Source of the DNA: Vitellaria paradoxa
Lineage: Eukaryota > Streptophyta > Magnoliopsida > Ericales > Sapotaceae
Direction: 5' to 3'
DNA length: 64,000 bases
Assembly: GCA_019916065.1 (NCBI GenBank)
Contig: CM034239.1
Span: 41,370,663-41,434,662, forward strand
Shown here one piece after another: positions 43,859 through 54,616 of this stretch. A model generated the notes under the pieces. That model did no database searches, had not been told where the DNA came from, and was given only the letters and a program-made list of their open reading frames with translations. Position numbers and translations under genes: made by a program. Each line of letters begins with the position of its first letter. The first letter of the stretch is position 1.

Positions 43859-44221
43859 CAAGCACCCATCAGATCTTGACCCATATTAATATAGATATAG
43901 AGATCAATCACATCTACATAAACATTTATACATGGGTACATATGATTATGTTTATACCGTAATGCGTTGGGTGGAAAGGAATCGATCGAGGTAATTGATG
44001 GCGAGGTAAGACAGAAAAGGGTCAAAGTTGCAAGAGAAATGTAAGATTAAGGAGATAGCTTCCCGGCGAACGGAGATGCAAATGTCTCCGGCGGCGAGGG
44101 ACTGAGAATAGCCGTGGGAGGGCATGTGATCGGTCTCAACGTCGAAAGCAGTGGGGATTGAGGCGGAATGGTAGTTGAGGTTGTGCGAGGTTGACAGTGG
44201 GTTTTCCAGATCGAACTCCAT
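42826..44221 (-). CDS. CYCD6;1: D-type cyclin, CYCD6 class
   Basis: Five-exon model, complement(join(42826..43092,43186..43316,43424..43628,43730..43825,43958..44221)), 320 residues. All four introns (93-132 nt) have GT..AG ends and keep frame. The N-terminus MEFDLENPLS resembles that of Arabidopsis CYCD6;1. There is no LxCxE retinoblastoma-binding motif, a known feature of this class. The N-terminal cyclin box runs from about residue 33 (MPSHGYSQSL) through YLAINYLDRFLS (72-83), PWVVRLLAVSCLYLALKMRE and RRMELLILGALRWRMRS to ITPFYFLNFF. The C-terminal cyclin fold starts near LLEFRPSIIAASALLFAS (about 192-209). The tail has TPVNVLDLHC and KRRK (298-301), both matched in CYCD6;1. It should bind a CDK and drive G1/S entry. 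In Arabidopsis this gene is a SHORTROOT/SCARECROW target in formative root divisions. The Arabidopsis protein is about 300 residues, so this one is full-length. Confidence 0.92.
43381..43399. repeat. (CA)n microsatellite in cyclin intron 3
   Basis: A short uninterrupted CA run within the third intron of the cyclin gene. Length variation here would not alter the protein. Confidence 0.9.
43831..43858. repeat. (AT)n microsatellite in cyclin intron 1
   Basis: An AT run starting a few bases inside the acceptor of the first intron (minus strand). It sits where the polypyrimidine tract is expected, leaving only TTTTGCAG as the acceptor context. Confidence 0.9.
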
Positions 44222-44340
44222 TGATGATATGTGAGGCAATGAACTAGGAGGTGAGTGGTGAAGCAAAGAGACAGATAAACAAAGGAGAAAAGGTGCAAGT
44301 TCGCAGCTTCTGAAGTGACAGATGGAGAAGAAAAGCAGAG

Positions 44341-44346
44341 ATATAA
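44341..44346 (-). promoter_or_regulatory. Possible TATA box of the cyclin gene
   Basis: The minus strand reads GAGTTATATCTC 120 bp upstream of the ATG. A transcript starting about 30 bp further on would have a leader of roughly 90 nt. Position and sequence fit a weak TATA box; there is no direct evidence. Confidence 0.35.
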
Positions 44347-45291
44347 CTCAGCCAAATGAGAATGGGAAGCAGAATGGAAAAAGACTTTTAAAATTTAGTA
44401 AATTGGAATCGAGATTTTTTTTTTTTTTTTTTTTACCGGATTTGGCATGTAGGAATGTATCTAGAATTAAAATGAAAATATTAATTAAAAATAAAAATTA
44501 TTTTTTTAAAAAGATAATACTTAATAAATGAAGATAATTTTACCAATTTATATCTTAGAAAGAATTCTTTTAATTGTAAAATTTTGAAATTTGTGTTTGT
44601 TTTTTAGTAATTCATTGAAAAATTTATCTAATCATTAATTTTGAAATGTCAAAGGTTACGGGCGTAAATTGAGTCAGATATCTTAAGAAGCATTTAAAAA
44701 AAATTAAAAAACCATACAATGCTACATAATATACAATTTCGCAAATTTAGTAATATGATCCAATTCATTGATCAAAAATTTGTAGATGGGGTCATGAACC
44801 AAATGGCTAATTAAAAAGAGTATCGGAATAAGTGCTTAGACTAGTTTACCTCTTCGTGATTCTTTGTCAGTTAGGGTCACGGGACGGGTTTCACCCAGTG
44901 CACACTCATGAGTAGCGGTTGCGGGTTTCTCCCCGACACCAAAAGAGCATCGAAATAAGGTTATACAACCAAAAAGTGTTGTCATGAAAATCTATCAAAA
45001 TGATGTGGCATAAGTGTAGACATATAACTTCAAAGCAAAAATTTTATAAATATGCTTTTTATTTAGAAAATTATCATTGTCACATCATTCTTATAATATT
45101 TTTTTTTAATTTTTATAATTAAGTGAAATTTTTTTAAATTTTAATAGAATGATACAATAGTGATATTAGTATAATATAAAAACATTCTAATGGCTTTTTT
45201 TTTAATGTGGTAGGCTAAAAAAAATTGCCACATCTTTTGGTAATTTTTTTTTTTTTTTGGTTAAGAATTTTGGGCGCATAATATTATCCAA
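44347..45291. other. Upstream region of the cyclin gene and intergenic
   Basis: An AT-rich stretch follows a T-run at 44417-44435. A GC-richer block at 44845-44945 (minus strand GTGTCGGGGAGAAACCCGCA, GTGTGCACTGGGTGAAACCC) is reminiscent of the non-tRNA part of plant SINEs, but I see no box A/B or target duplication. No gene. Confidence 0.4.
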
Positions 45292-45436
45292 ATGAAGTTT
45301 GAAATTAAAATAAAACACTACAGAACTCTACAAATTTCTACAAATACGAATTACGAGACAATAGATTTAAATTCTCCACTTACTACACAAAATACGAGAC
45401 ATTAACTTTTACAATTTTATACAACTCTAAACACAC
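45292..45436. mobile_element. MITE, minus-orientation copy of the 29929-30080 family
   Basis: The ends AATGAAGTTTGAAATTAAAA and TACAACTCTAAACACAC correspond, in reverse complement, to the ends of 29929-30080. Inside, TACAAATACGAATTACGAGAC and CCACTTACTACACAAAATAC match as inverted words. About 145 bp. Confidence 0.65.
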
Positions 45437-45451
45437 TTAGAGAAACACTAA

Positions 45452-45783
45452 GGTGGCATTTGGTTTTTTTTTTTTATTTTTTGTTTTCTGTTTTTGTGTT
45501 TTGTGTTAAAAATCTCAAAACGAGAAAATAGAAGACGTTATGTTTTCCTTATTTTGAGATTTTTCTTACTTTTTATTAAAAACTCTCGAAATAACTTTTT
45601 GTAATTTTTCATTTCATGTGTTTACTCATTTTCTATAGACAAATTTTGAAAAAATAAGCAACTAAATAAGTTTTGAATTGCTTCCTTTATTTTTGAAAGT
45701 GCAAGATGAAAAATGAGCTCAAAATAGAAAATAAAAAATAAAAATAGAAGTCAAAAATTTAAAAAAATAAACCAAATGACAAC
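45452..45783. mobile_element. TIR element with GGCATTTGGTTT ends, about 330 bp
   Basis: The left end GGTGGCATTTGGTTTTTTTT is mirrored by the right end AAAAAATAAACCAAATGACAACT. The inner flanks TTTTTGTTTTCTGTTTTTGT and AAAATAGAAAATAAAAAATA extend the symmetry. It is non-coding. Confidence 0.6.
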
Positions 45784-46525
45784 TAGCAAAATTTAATAAG
45801 AATGATGTAACATGATGATATATTATAATTAAAATATATTTATATGGGTTCGATATTTTAAAGTGATAAAAACATTAAAATTTTACATATAACTGTTAAT
45901 TTTTTTTCTATTTATTTTAGTGGTTGTACAATATTACTCAAATTAAAATATGATAAAAAAATTTTAGTTTTCTTTCTGGAGATGCTATTTATCACCCTAA
46001 ATTTACCCTCATTTTCTCGCCAATTGATTTGGTAATTTTTTATATTCATTAGAACTTTTCCTATCAAAATTGTTTCTATATAAAATTAGTTAAAAAATGA
46101 GAAGAAGGTTGGCGGGACACGTGACATTCCTCTTGATCGTAATTTTATTTGCATATTTTATTCAATAATAATTTGTATCAGATTTATTAAATTATTATAT
46201 AACTAGACGTTAGTGCGAGCGTGATTATTACCATTTGATAGCTATAGAAATTTCAAATGAGAAGTGAAGGTATTAAGAGAGGTTTTGGAAGTTCATAATT
46301 TTTAATATTTTTTTTTTAAAAATTAGTAGTTAAAATTTTCGGATAGTTGGTAAAATAAATAGTAATTTTTAGTAATTTTTGATAATTTTTGAATATTAGG
46401 TAAAATTTTTGATAACTTTTAATATGTTTAATAAAAATTTTAATAATTTTTAAGTTGAACAAATTACTGTTACTATGTAGAAAAGAGATAAGTTTTAGTG
46501 ATTTACAAAACACTTAAATCCATTA
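45784..46525. other. Intergenic, no gene seen
   Basis: AT-rich. Positions 46280-46500 consist of TTTGATAATTTTTGAATATT- and TAGGTAAAATTTTTGATAAC-like iterations belonging to the TTTGGTAAAATTTTT MITE group. Confidence 0.4.
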
Positions 46526-46909
46526 AGAGTCCGTTTGGAGGTTTAAAAAAAAAGTAAAAAAGTAAAACTTTTGCTAGTTTTTTGTGTTTTTTTGTAGTTA
46601 TAATTTTTTGGTGTGTTTGGTAGAATAAAGTATAATTTTTAGTAATTTTTTACAACTTTTAGGTGTTTGGTAAATTTTTTACTGTAGCGAAGCAAAAAAG
46701 TTGTAATTTTTTGTGTGTTTAGTAAGTTTTTTACTGTAGTTGAGCAGAAAAGTGGTAATTTTTGTGTATTTGGTAAAACTTTTTGTGGAATAAATTATTG
46801 TAACAGATAAAAAAGGTGGAAAAATTATGCTTTCACCAAACACACCGAAAGTTACAAAATATAACTTTTGGTACTTTTTTATCTTTTTTTGAACCTCCAA
46901 ACAGGCTCT
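46526..46909. mobile_element. MITE with internal TTTGGTAAA repeats, copy B (384 bp)
   Basis: The ends AGAGTCCGTTTGGAGG and CCTCCAAACAGGCTCT are a near-perfect inverted repeat. The internal unit (GTGTTTGGTAAATTTTTTAC, TGTAGCGAAGCAAAAAAGT) repeats as in copy A at 40284-40643. The borders are better preserved than in copy A. Confidence 0.8.
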
Positions 46910-47572
46910 AATTAGTATTTTTTTGGGTCAAAAATTGAGCCTCCAAACGATACCTAATAAAATGTAAAAAGTTTTAAGATAGAAATTACGTAAATGATCA
47001 ATAATTTGAGAAAAATTATTTTTAGATGTCTTCCAATTATGGGTAGTTACAAGTGTTTGCAAGGTATTTAAAAATAGAAAATAAAAAATTTCATCAAATA
47101 CGATTAGGGTTATCTTATCATACTACTATAAATAATATTTAAAAATCTATTTCTCCAATAGTTTTATATTTATTGTTCAACAGTCATATTATTGTCGAGG
47201 GATATATTTTATATTAGTCATACACTTAACAGTGTTATATAATATATTCGTAAATAGAATAATATCAATTTATATTATAATATATTATACTTGAGGAACA
47301 ACCATTAAAATCTGGACAGAGAATTAAAATAAGAGAAATAAGTTCAAAAATATTTTTCTTAATAAAATAATTATAACGAAGAGCTACAATTTTATTCTAA
47401 TTAATTAATTTTGGAATGAACTGTAGAGGAAAATATAAGGTTCTGTTGGGGAATCAGTAACTAGTAGTTACTCAGCTTTTTGCCTCTTTTTCAAATGATC
47501 AAAATTATTTTTTTACGTTTTAATTTTTTTTAAACCATCAAAGGTAAATATGTTAAATTAACAAAAAATTAA
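46910..47572. other. AT-rich intergenic
   Basis: No exon or RNA gene. AGTAACTAGTAGTTACTCAGC at about 47456-47476 and TTAAGAGTCTG words suggest more MITE pieces. Confidence 0.4.
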
Positions 47573-48948
47573 GAGTCTGTTTGGTAACCATTTCTTTTTC
47601 AGTTTTCTGTTTTTGTTTTTTTGTTTTTTTTAACTGAACATGAAAAATTGTTTGACAATTTTGTTTTCAATTTTTAATTCTCAAAAAACAGAAAACTGTT
47701 TTCAAGATTTTTAAAAATTATAAAAATATAGAAAAAGTGTTTTCTCAAATTTTTATTTTCAATTTTCATTTTCCCATATAACTACTACCAGTTACTACTA
47801 TCAACCACTAGCGTCCGTTGGCGGCCACAACATCCGGCTACCACCTTTTACGAGTTTCAGGGGGCTACAGTAGAAGAATACACTGCAGGGACTGTAGTGG
47901 ATCAATTAATGGTCAGAATGTAATTGTTTCAAATCTAATGGTCTTAATTCAATGTAATAAAATTAATTTCAAAATAAAAATAAAAGTAAAACAAAATCTG
48001 ATTGGAAGATCATTAATGAAGAATATGAAAAAACACATCATATTAAAATGTAATTATATCCTAATCGTTGATTGACCCATTGCAGTCCCTTGAAACCCAC
48101 CTTTTACCACTGCCATTACCTCTCACTCATCTCTGATCACTGTCAAATTTATTATTATTTAATATAAAAATACTTAATTAAAATATAAAATATATTAATA
48201 TATTAAACTAATAATATATTATTTTTATTTATATAAAAATATATTAAATATAATTTAATTAATAGTTAGTTTTATCAATAATTAATTGAATATATTAAAT
48301 ATATTAATTAACTAAATTATGTTAATTATAATTGAATTTAATTAGTTAAATTAATATAAAAATATTTTATTAAATTATCTTTAATAAATAATATAATAAA
48401 TTATATTTAATATATTTTATTTTTATTGAATTAAATTATTTTTAATAAAAATATAATTAAAATAAGTACATTTAATTAATTTAAATTAATTAAATTTGAT
48501 TAGATAATGTAATTAAATTATATTGAATATATTTTATTTTTATTGAATTAAATTATTTTGAAAAAATAATATAAATAAAATAATTAAATTTAATTAATAT
48601 AGTTAATTGAATTAAATTAATTTAAGGTAATTAAATTGAACATGAAATATATTTTACTAAATTATTTTTAAAAATAATCATAATAAATTATATTTAGTAT
48701 ATTTTATTTTTATTGGATTAAATTATTTTTAATAATTAATATAATTAAGATAATTAAATTTATTGAATTTAATTAATTAACTGCTATAACTACTAATTAA
48801 CAACTATCGTTATTAAACGTCTGTTCAAGTTTTTTTTTTTCTTTTTCTACTATGAAAATAAAAATTAAAAATTAAACATTAAAATTAAAAACTAAATATA
48901 AAAACTAAATACAAAAATTAAAAATTAACAGTTTTACCAAACGAGTCC
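47573..48948. mobile_element. TIR element, 1.38 kb, containing a nested MITE
   Basis: The left end GAGTCTGTTTGGTAACC mirrors the right end GTTTTACCAAACGAGTCC. The subterminal regions (TTTTCTGTTTTTGTTTTTTT on the left and AAAACTAAATACAAAAATTA on the right) extend the symmetry. A GC-richer core (47780-47850 and 48097-48140) is interrupted by the MITE at 47852-48096. The remainder (48150-48780) is almost pure A/T. It encodes no transposase. Confidence 0.65.
47852..48096. mobile_element. Mutator-like MITE, 245 bp, with perfect 11-bp target duplication
   Basis: It is flanked by CCACCTTTTAC at 47841-47851 and again at 48097-48107, an exact 11-bp duplication. The left terminus GAGTTTCAGGGGGCTACAGT is mirrored by the right terminus TTGCAGTCCCTTGAAAC. 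A subterminal block (CACTGCAGGGACTGTAGTGG) resembles those at 57590-57625. The target duplication of 9-11 bp and the ends fit a Mutator-like MITE of the family seen at 26452-26698. It inserted into the larger element at 47573-48948, so it is the younger of the two. Confidence 0.9.
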
Positions 48949-49458
48949 TAAAACAGTAACTATTCAATTTTTTTTTTTTTTATTTTAGCCTCTCAAACTT
49001 AACCTAAGAGTACTAGATGTAGCTTCAAATATATACGCACACACATATGTATGTCTTAAATAATATAAAATGCCATAGGGATCCATTTTAACGAAATCAA
49101 TGCTATTGCACTTGCTTCACTAGCACTCTGTTCTTCTCTGTATATTGTTACGAGAAGAAATAGTTAACAATATTCTTAAATTAAAGTCGGGTATTAATGT
49201 TATTTTTTATTTTTAAATGAAAGAAAAATTATCCTCATATGTTCATTCACTTCTAAAATAAGTGAAAAATAATAAAGGAGAGAAAATATAAAAAGTTAAA
49301 AGCGTGATTGATGAACACACCTGATTGTATATTAATTGGTTGTTATAGGTTAATTTACATTTGTATATTTACTTCACAACATGGGCATTTGTTAAATATG
49401 AATTTTATTATGTATCTTCACAGACTTCCCTCTCCTAAAAAAAATAAAAATAAAAAAT

Positions 49459-49623
49459 TTTGGCAAACAAATCATCAAATTGATTTTCTAAGTTTGCATG
49501 TGACTTGTTTTGATGATATTCTGTAATGTATTCTCTCTGATAAAATGACAATTAATCTCAATGTATTTGGTTCTCTAATAGATTACTGGATTAAAATCTA
49601 AATGGGTGGCAATTTGATTGTCA
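49459..49623 (-). pseudogene. Copia RNase H fragment
   Basis: Minus-strand translation gives NQIATHLDFNPVIY, a stop, then RTKYIEINCHFIREN and LQNIIKTSHMQT. These are the copia RNase H motifs NQAAIHIASNPVFHERTKHIE and CHFVREK..IIKTSHV. They are the same protein region as the better-preserved copy at 38714-38929, in the same orientation. No LTR or other domain remains. Confidence 0.75.
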
Positions 49624-49784
49624 CGTAGTAACTGTATACATGGGCAGATGTATGTATAGGCTAGTGTGGATTGTAGTCTAGATAAAATTTTTGCCTAAAT
49701 TATTTTTAGTAGTAACAATATATAACATTCTAATCTAATGGTATATAATCTAGTTTAATATTCAGTTAACACAGTTAAGGGCCC

Positions 49785-49937
49785 GTTTAGTTGGCCAAAC
49801 TATGGCTAAAAAGTACAATAAAAAGAAAAAGATTTGACATAAAAATGATAAATATTAAAATTTAATTAGAAGAAAGTACAAAAAAATAATTAAAGATTGG
49901 TAAGTTTTGATAAACTTTGATAGGGCAAACGGGGCCT
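49785..49937. mobile_element. Small TIR element with GGGCCCGTTT ends
   Basis: The left end GGGCCCGTTTAGTTGGCC and the right end AGGGCAAACGGGGCC are imperfect inverted repeats around an A-rich core. About 150 bp, non-coding. Confidence 0.5.
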
Positions 49938-50165
49938 AAATACTCAACTTATAGCACAAGACAAGGAATATTCATAACCTAATTTAATATCTAGCCATAA
50001 TCCAATTTAATGTGCAGTCCATAAAATCAAGGCAAAAAAATTTTTTACTCTACCCTTGACTCTATAGGTTGTGACTAAGGAAACTCCAACTTCTTCGAAT
50101 ATGATAGATCCACACCAACTTATAAATTGTATATATCATGACTCTATACTTTGATTTTGTTTTTA

Positions 50166-50473
50166 GGTAACATTTGGTGGACAAATTTTTAATATAAAAT
50201 AACTAACTTTTTGCTTCTTGGGTGTTTGGTAAAGCACCAATTTTTGTCAAATTTCTACTTGTTACAGTATCTTGCTTAACTCAAAAGTTATCAAAATTTA
50301 TACTAAACATACCAAAAATTATTAAAAATTGCTAAAAATTTTATCAAATATTCAAAAATTGTTAAAAATTATTACTTGCTTTGCAAACACACCAAAAATT
50401 TCAATTATTAATTTTTGACAAAAAATGTGAAAAGTTGCTAAAAATGAGACTTCTAAATAACACCATACTTTTA
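50166..50473. mobile_element. AT-rich MITE, about 310 bp
   Basis: The left end GGTAACATTTGGTGGACAAA mirrors the right end TGAGACTTCTAAATAACACC. The interior consists of inverted AAAAATTGCTAAAAATTTTA and ACCAAAAATTATTAAAAATT words, the TTTTTAGCAA group found at several places here. Confidence 0.55.
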
Positions 50474-50937
50474 CAAGACATCAAATTACTCTTCCAACAA
50501 AGACACAATATTATGTAGTAAATTGTCTATTTGATAATGACCCAACCCTCCCCAAATAAATGTGTAGCCATTATATATCTTTGTATAATAAACCACAATC
50601 AGGTATACCCTTCTGATACCTCAAAATATAGATCACAACTTTCCAATGACTCATATGAAATAAGTCAAAAATTAACTAATCACACTCATAACGGAAAAAA
50701 AAGTGTTAGGTTATGTGATTAAATATTTAATTTACCAGCTAATCTACTATATTGTTTAGGATCAGGGGCAAATCGACTCTTAGGTTCACTCACCTAGGCT
50801 ATAGCTTGGGTAATTTAACCAAAATTTATTTTTTTTAGTCCTTTTTTTTTAAATTTAACGCAACTTAAATTTTTGTAATATAGTCCACTTTATCTTTAAA
50901 ATCTTTAATTGTTCAACCTAATTTTTTACAGTTCAGT
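50474..50937. other. Intergenic with an element end
   Basis: AGGGGCAAATCGACTCTTAG at 50763-50783 and the following TAGGCTATAGCTTGGGTAAT resemble one end of the GGGGCAGATCC-type elements annotated at 50938-51459. It could be a truncated copy. No gene. Confidence 0.4.
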
Positions 50938-51459
50938 TAGGGGCAGATCCAAAAATTTTGTTGAGTGGGGATAAAATTAAAAAATATAAACATTATAAAT
51001 TTTTAAATGACAAACTTTAAGTACTATTTAAAAGTCTAAATTTTAGCAACTTTTGGTATTTTTTGCCAAAAGTTGCTAGTTGTAATTTTCAGTGCATTTA
51101 GTGAAGCAAATAGAAATTTAAAAAATTTTAGCAACTTTTTACAATTTTAGCAACTTTTTACAATTTTTGAGTGTTTGATAAAATTTTTGACAACTTTTAG
51201 TAATTTTTAACAACTTCTGGTACCTTTTAGGTTAAGCAAATCACTGTAATTGAGTAAAAAAAAAAGAAAAATTTTAATTGATTTGACAATAAAAAAATTA
51301 TCAAACATATTTAAAAATATAAATTTTAAATTCCGTGGGAGATAATTTATATATTATATATTAAAAAAATAAAAAATTTATACAAAATATATATAAAACA
51401 TATACAAATTTTCCAACTAGTTGGGCAGCTGCCCCCTACCCATGCTAAATCCACCCTTG
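50938..51459. mobile_element. TIR element with GGGGCAGATCC ends and a nested repeat
   Basis: The left end TAGGGGCAGATCCAAAAATT mirrors the right end CATGCTAAATCCACCCTT, and a G/C-rich block (GGGCAGCTGCCCCCTACCC) precedes the right end. The same architecture is seen at 17617-18307. Positions 51010-51260 contain CAACTTTTTACAATTTTAGC- and TTTGATAAAATTTTTGACAA-like iterations, so a TTTTTAGCAA-group MITE has probably inserted inside. Confidence 0.55.
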
Positions 51460-52269
51460 AGTTCAACCCCTTATTTAGTACTGATGAGTTCTTCCTAACT
51501 AGGGTTATCTAGTAATTCATATTCATATGTAACAAGCTTGGTATTTAGATTTATTGAAGTATTTACTGGTTTAGAACCTAATATTCTTATTTTAAACAAC
51601 CGGAACATGTAATTAGAAGGTTGATATAATTTACAAGATAATTTTACGTATATACGTAAAGAAAACGACAAAGCTTGAAACCTTGCCCTCTTCATGTCAA
51701 GCCCACGCCTACTCCAACCGATAAAAGTCTTGATTCACTATCCCATTTCTTACGAATAAAAACTTCCAAACCTCTCTCTATAGTATTACCAAATCATGAC
51801 AGGAGTCAGCTTGTGCTCGTGTCGTTGAATGAGTGGCTATTTTCGCACAGACAATAAAGAAGATCATCAATAGGACAAAGCAGCAGTTACATTTATGCAT
51901 CCATAGGACTTCACGTTATAATTCAAAATGCAGTAAAATAAACTTTTTACCGTGTTCCGTTGAAAAGAAAAAAGGTCGTCGAGGGAAATGCCTTTAGGTT
52001 TGAATTAAACTGAAATAGGGTTTTATGGCAAAAAGTTATAAAAATTAATAAAAGTTGTAGGTTGTAATTTGTGTAGCGAAATAAAAGTGAACAAAGTCTA
52101 GAGAATTCTGGTGTTATTTTGGTAAGTTTTAGAACTCCAAACTGAGCGTAATAAAAAACATTTGTTAATATATGTTGAACACTCATTAAACATCAATAAA
52201 AAAATATGTTATATAATAATATTTCATATTTTTTATAATATTATTACGTGGCATATATTGATTAATTCT
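51460..52269. other. Intergenic, no gene seen
   Basis: A moderately balanced region without an exon I can support. Short open frames on both strands at 51495-51857 show no family resemblance. Confidence 0.4.
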
Positions 52270-52870
52270 TAGTAATTGTTTCAAGCAGCAGTTAACAGGA
52301 ACTAATGATGATCAGACTTCGTGGCTCTCGATCCGAACTCTTTAACGAGCGATCTGACCTAAATATGGGAACCTATTTATCTGAGACACTAGTATGGTGC
52401 CTCCCAAAAAATCTCCGACAATCAAGTTAGTAAAGGTTCATGTAAATTTTGACAAAATAACGGTAGAGTGAATAATAATATACCTGGGATAAAGGTCTCC
52501 TCCATTATTTATAGGAACGATGTGTTAATTCAAAGATAGAAACAAAATGAGATTCTTTCCTGATTTGTCTCAACTTCTTTATTTGGATAAAGAAAGTGTA
52601 AGATTTGCACCAATTTTGGGATCTCTTATTTAAGTTAATGATTTTGAATCAACAAACACGGCACATATTTCGAGACCATGATCATGAAGATTTTATACGC
52701 TCCCTCAAATCCAGCTCGACACTGAGTAGCTTGTGTTGTAGAGATTAGCCTAAGCAATCCTACTTCAGTAGCTCGATAGGTCAGTTCAGGCAGTCGGGTC
52801 GTTAAGTCGGTTCGGTCTTTTGAAATATTTTTATCATCGCTGATGGATATTTTTATCATTTCAACTGAGT
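52270..52870. mobile_element. Possible LTR fragment, less AT-rich
   Basis: A GC-richer island. The minus strand reads GGAGACCTTTATCCCAGGTA, TTTTTTGGGAGGCACCATAC, AGTGTCTCAGATAAATAGGT and TCGGATCGAGAGCCACGAAG, the sort of word mix found in LTRs of plant gypsy elements. No PBS, PPT, partner LTR or coding domain could be identified. It could also be a decayed non-LTR or unknown sequence. Confidence 0.3.
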
Positions 52871-54616
52871 TCGAAAATTTCCCTCTTCAATAACCTCTTA
52901 ATATTTTATTATAAGAATTGGAATCAATCTTTCGATACCTAGAATAAAAGCAAGCTGCTTATATCCGATATTTTTTATATTCCACAGTACAGTAATTTGA
53001 TTCTCTGAGTTAAATTTATTATTTATTGTAGAAGTCTTGCCAATTTTGTCAGGATTTGAATAAGCAGTTCTGCCATTCGATGAGCAAAAGTCGCTTGGAC
53101 TTTAAGGCTCTTGGACGACCTCAACAAACAATTAAATTAGGTTTGGTAGAACTAAATTGGCGGTGCTGTTTCCTGACGCTTTCGTTTACAAGTCCCTGTA
53201 TTCTCTGCTTTTTTTTAGTACTAATTGTTTTTCCTTTTCTTTAATATCCCAGGAAATAAAAATAAGAATAAAAATAAAAATAATTGATGCCATAGCCACG
53301 CACAAGACGGCATCTTTTAATTGCTTTGTATAATATAACAAATTTAGGAAAGCTTTTGCATAAATTAAAAAAAAAAAAATGTCTGCATAAATTTAAATTA
53401 ACAATCCAGAATCTTACATAAGTCAGATATTATATATTAATCTAGCGCTTCCATGATTTGTACAGAGGAATGTACACGCAAGCGATCATACGTCATGCAC
53501 AGATATATATATATATATATATATTTGGTTCAACAACCAGGAGCGATCTAAGAAAGGTTCAGTGGGAGAGTTGCTCCTGCTAATTTGAAATATTGTATCA
53601 AAATTTTATTTATCTTGTTATTTTTTTTCTTAAAAATCATATATATTTTTTATTTTATTTCCACTATATTTTTATTTCTTCTTTTATTTATCTTAAAAAT
53701 ATAATTTTATCTCCACTTATTATAAATTCTGAATTCACTCCATCAACAACCATACTTGATATAGATGCAAGACATGTACGTATCCTTGGTTCAACAACCA
53801 TAGTGAATATAGCCGCATGACATGTGAAATGGCTGAGGCATATGTTTTTTTATATGTATATATATTACAAGTTGAGTTAATTGGATACCATCGAAACTGT
53901 AGTTGTCAATATAAGGACCGACAAAACTGCAATAACCCTTTGGAGACATTTGAGCAAAGTTTATTTACCTTGCATTGCCCCCCCAATCCGAATCCAATAC
54001 TGGTTCACTCTTTTTAAAAAAAAAAAAATTAAAAAAAAAACTGTCTTTAAATCAAGAAGAATTTGTAAAAGAGATAAAATATAAAAGTAGAATAAAATAA
54101 AAAAATATTAAATTTATTTGATTTTTGGTATGATACAAAATATAAAAAATGAATATATATTTATAAAAATTATAATTTAATTAATTAATCATCAAATAAG
54201 TACATACAAGTACTTTTGTTTGCCGCGCCTTTTCTTTTGCGTCTATCAATCTCTACTCCAACTATACCCTACTTGTCGGTAATTTTCGACATGAAGTTAT
54301 AATGTGAAGTCTACCTTACCAAACAGTCATAATTATAATAAATGTTATTTTAACAAACAAATTATCTTTCCTATATTAATATAGACAAGTTTCGACTTAA
54401 AGCGTCTAATTGTTTAATTTTTTTAACCTTTTTTCGTGAATTAGAAAAAAATAATTTATTAGCTTGTTTACAAACGTTTAAATGAGACCATTCACAAAAT
54501 ATAAATAAAATTATTTACAAACATTTAATTAAATAATGTATATTTGTTAACATTTAATAAAATTAAATTTATTCGTGAACATTTAAATGCGTATTTTCAT
54601 AAATAACAAATGACTT
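52871..54616. other. Intergenic, no gene seen
   Basis: It has an (AT)n run at about 53503-53524, two copies of GGTTCAACAACCA (53527 and 53786, about 260 bp apart) near TGAATATAG/GATATAGATGC words, and a C-run at 53978-53983. A 62-codon frame at 53056-53244 is not recognisable. No exon supported. Confidence 0.4.

Larger units (their letters stand above)
48949..50165. other. Intergenic with a copia remnant
   Basis: A T-run at 48969-48982, then AT-rich sequence. The copia RNase H fragment (49459-49623) is annotated separately. Positions 49780-49945 have GGGCCCGTTTAGTTGGCC and AGGGCAAACGGGGCCTAAA, inverted ends of another small TIR element. Confidence 0.45.

Noticed and set aside
42844..44221. 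LxCxE motif in the cyclin
   Set aside because: I looked through the N-terminal exon and all others and found none; this agrees with the CYCD6 class.
44047..44355. Second long minus-strand frame over the cyclin first exon
   Set aside because: It is a shifted reading of the exon; the frame giving MEFDLENPLS and the cyclin box is the real one.
44845..44945. Third SINE on the minus strand
   Set aside because: Body-like words are present, but there is no box A/box B head, tail or target duplication.
47818..48075. 85-codon plus-strand frame
   Set aside because: It lies across the MITE at 47852-48096 and its target site and is not conserved in other copies of the family.
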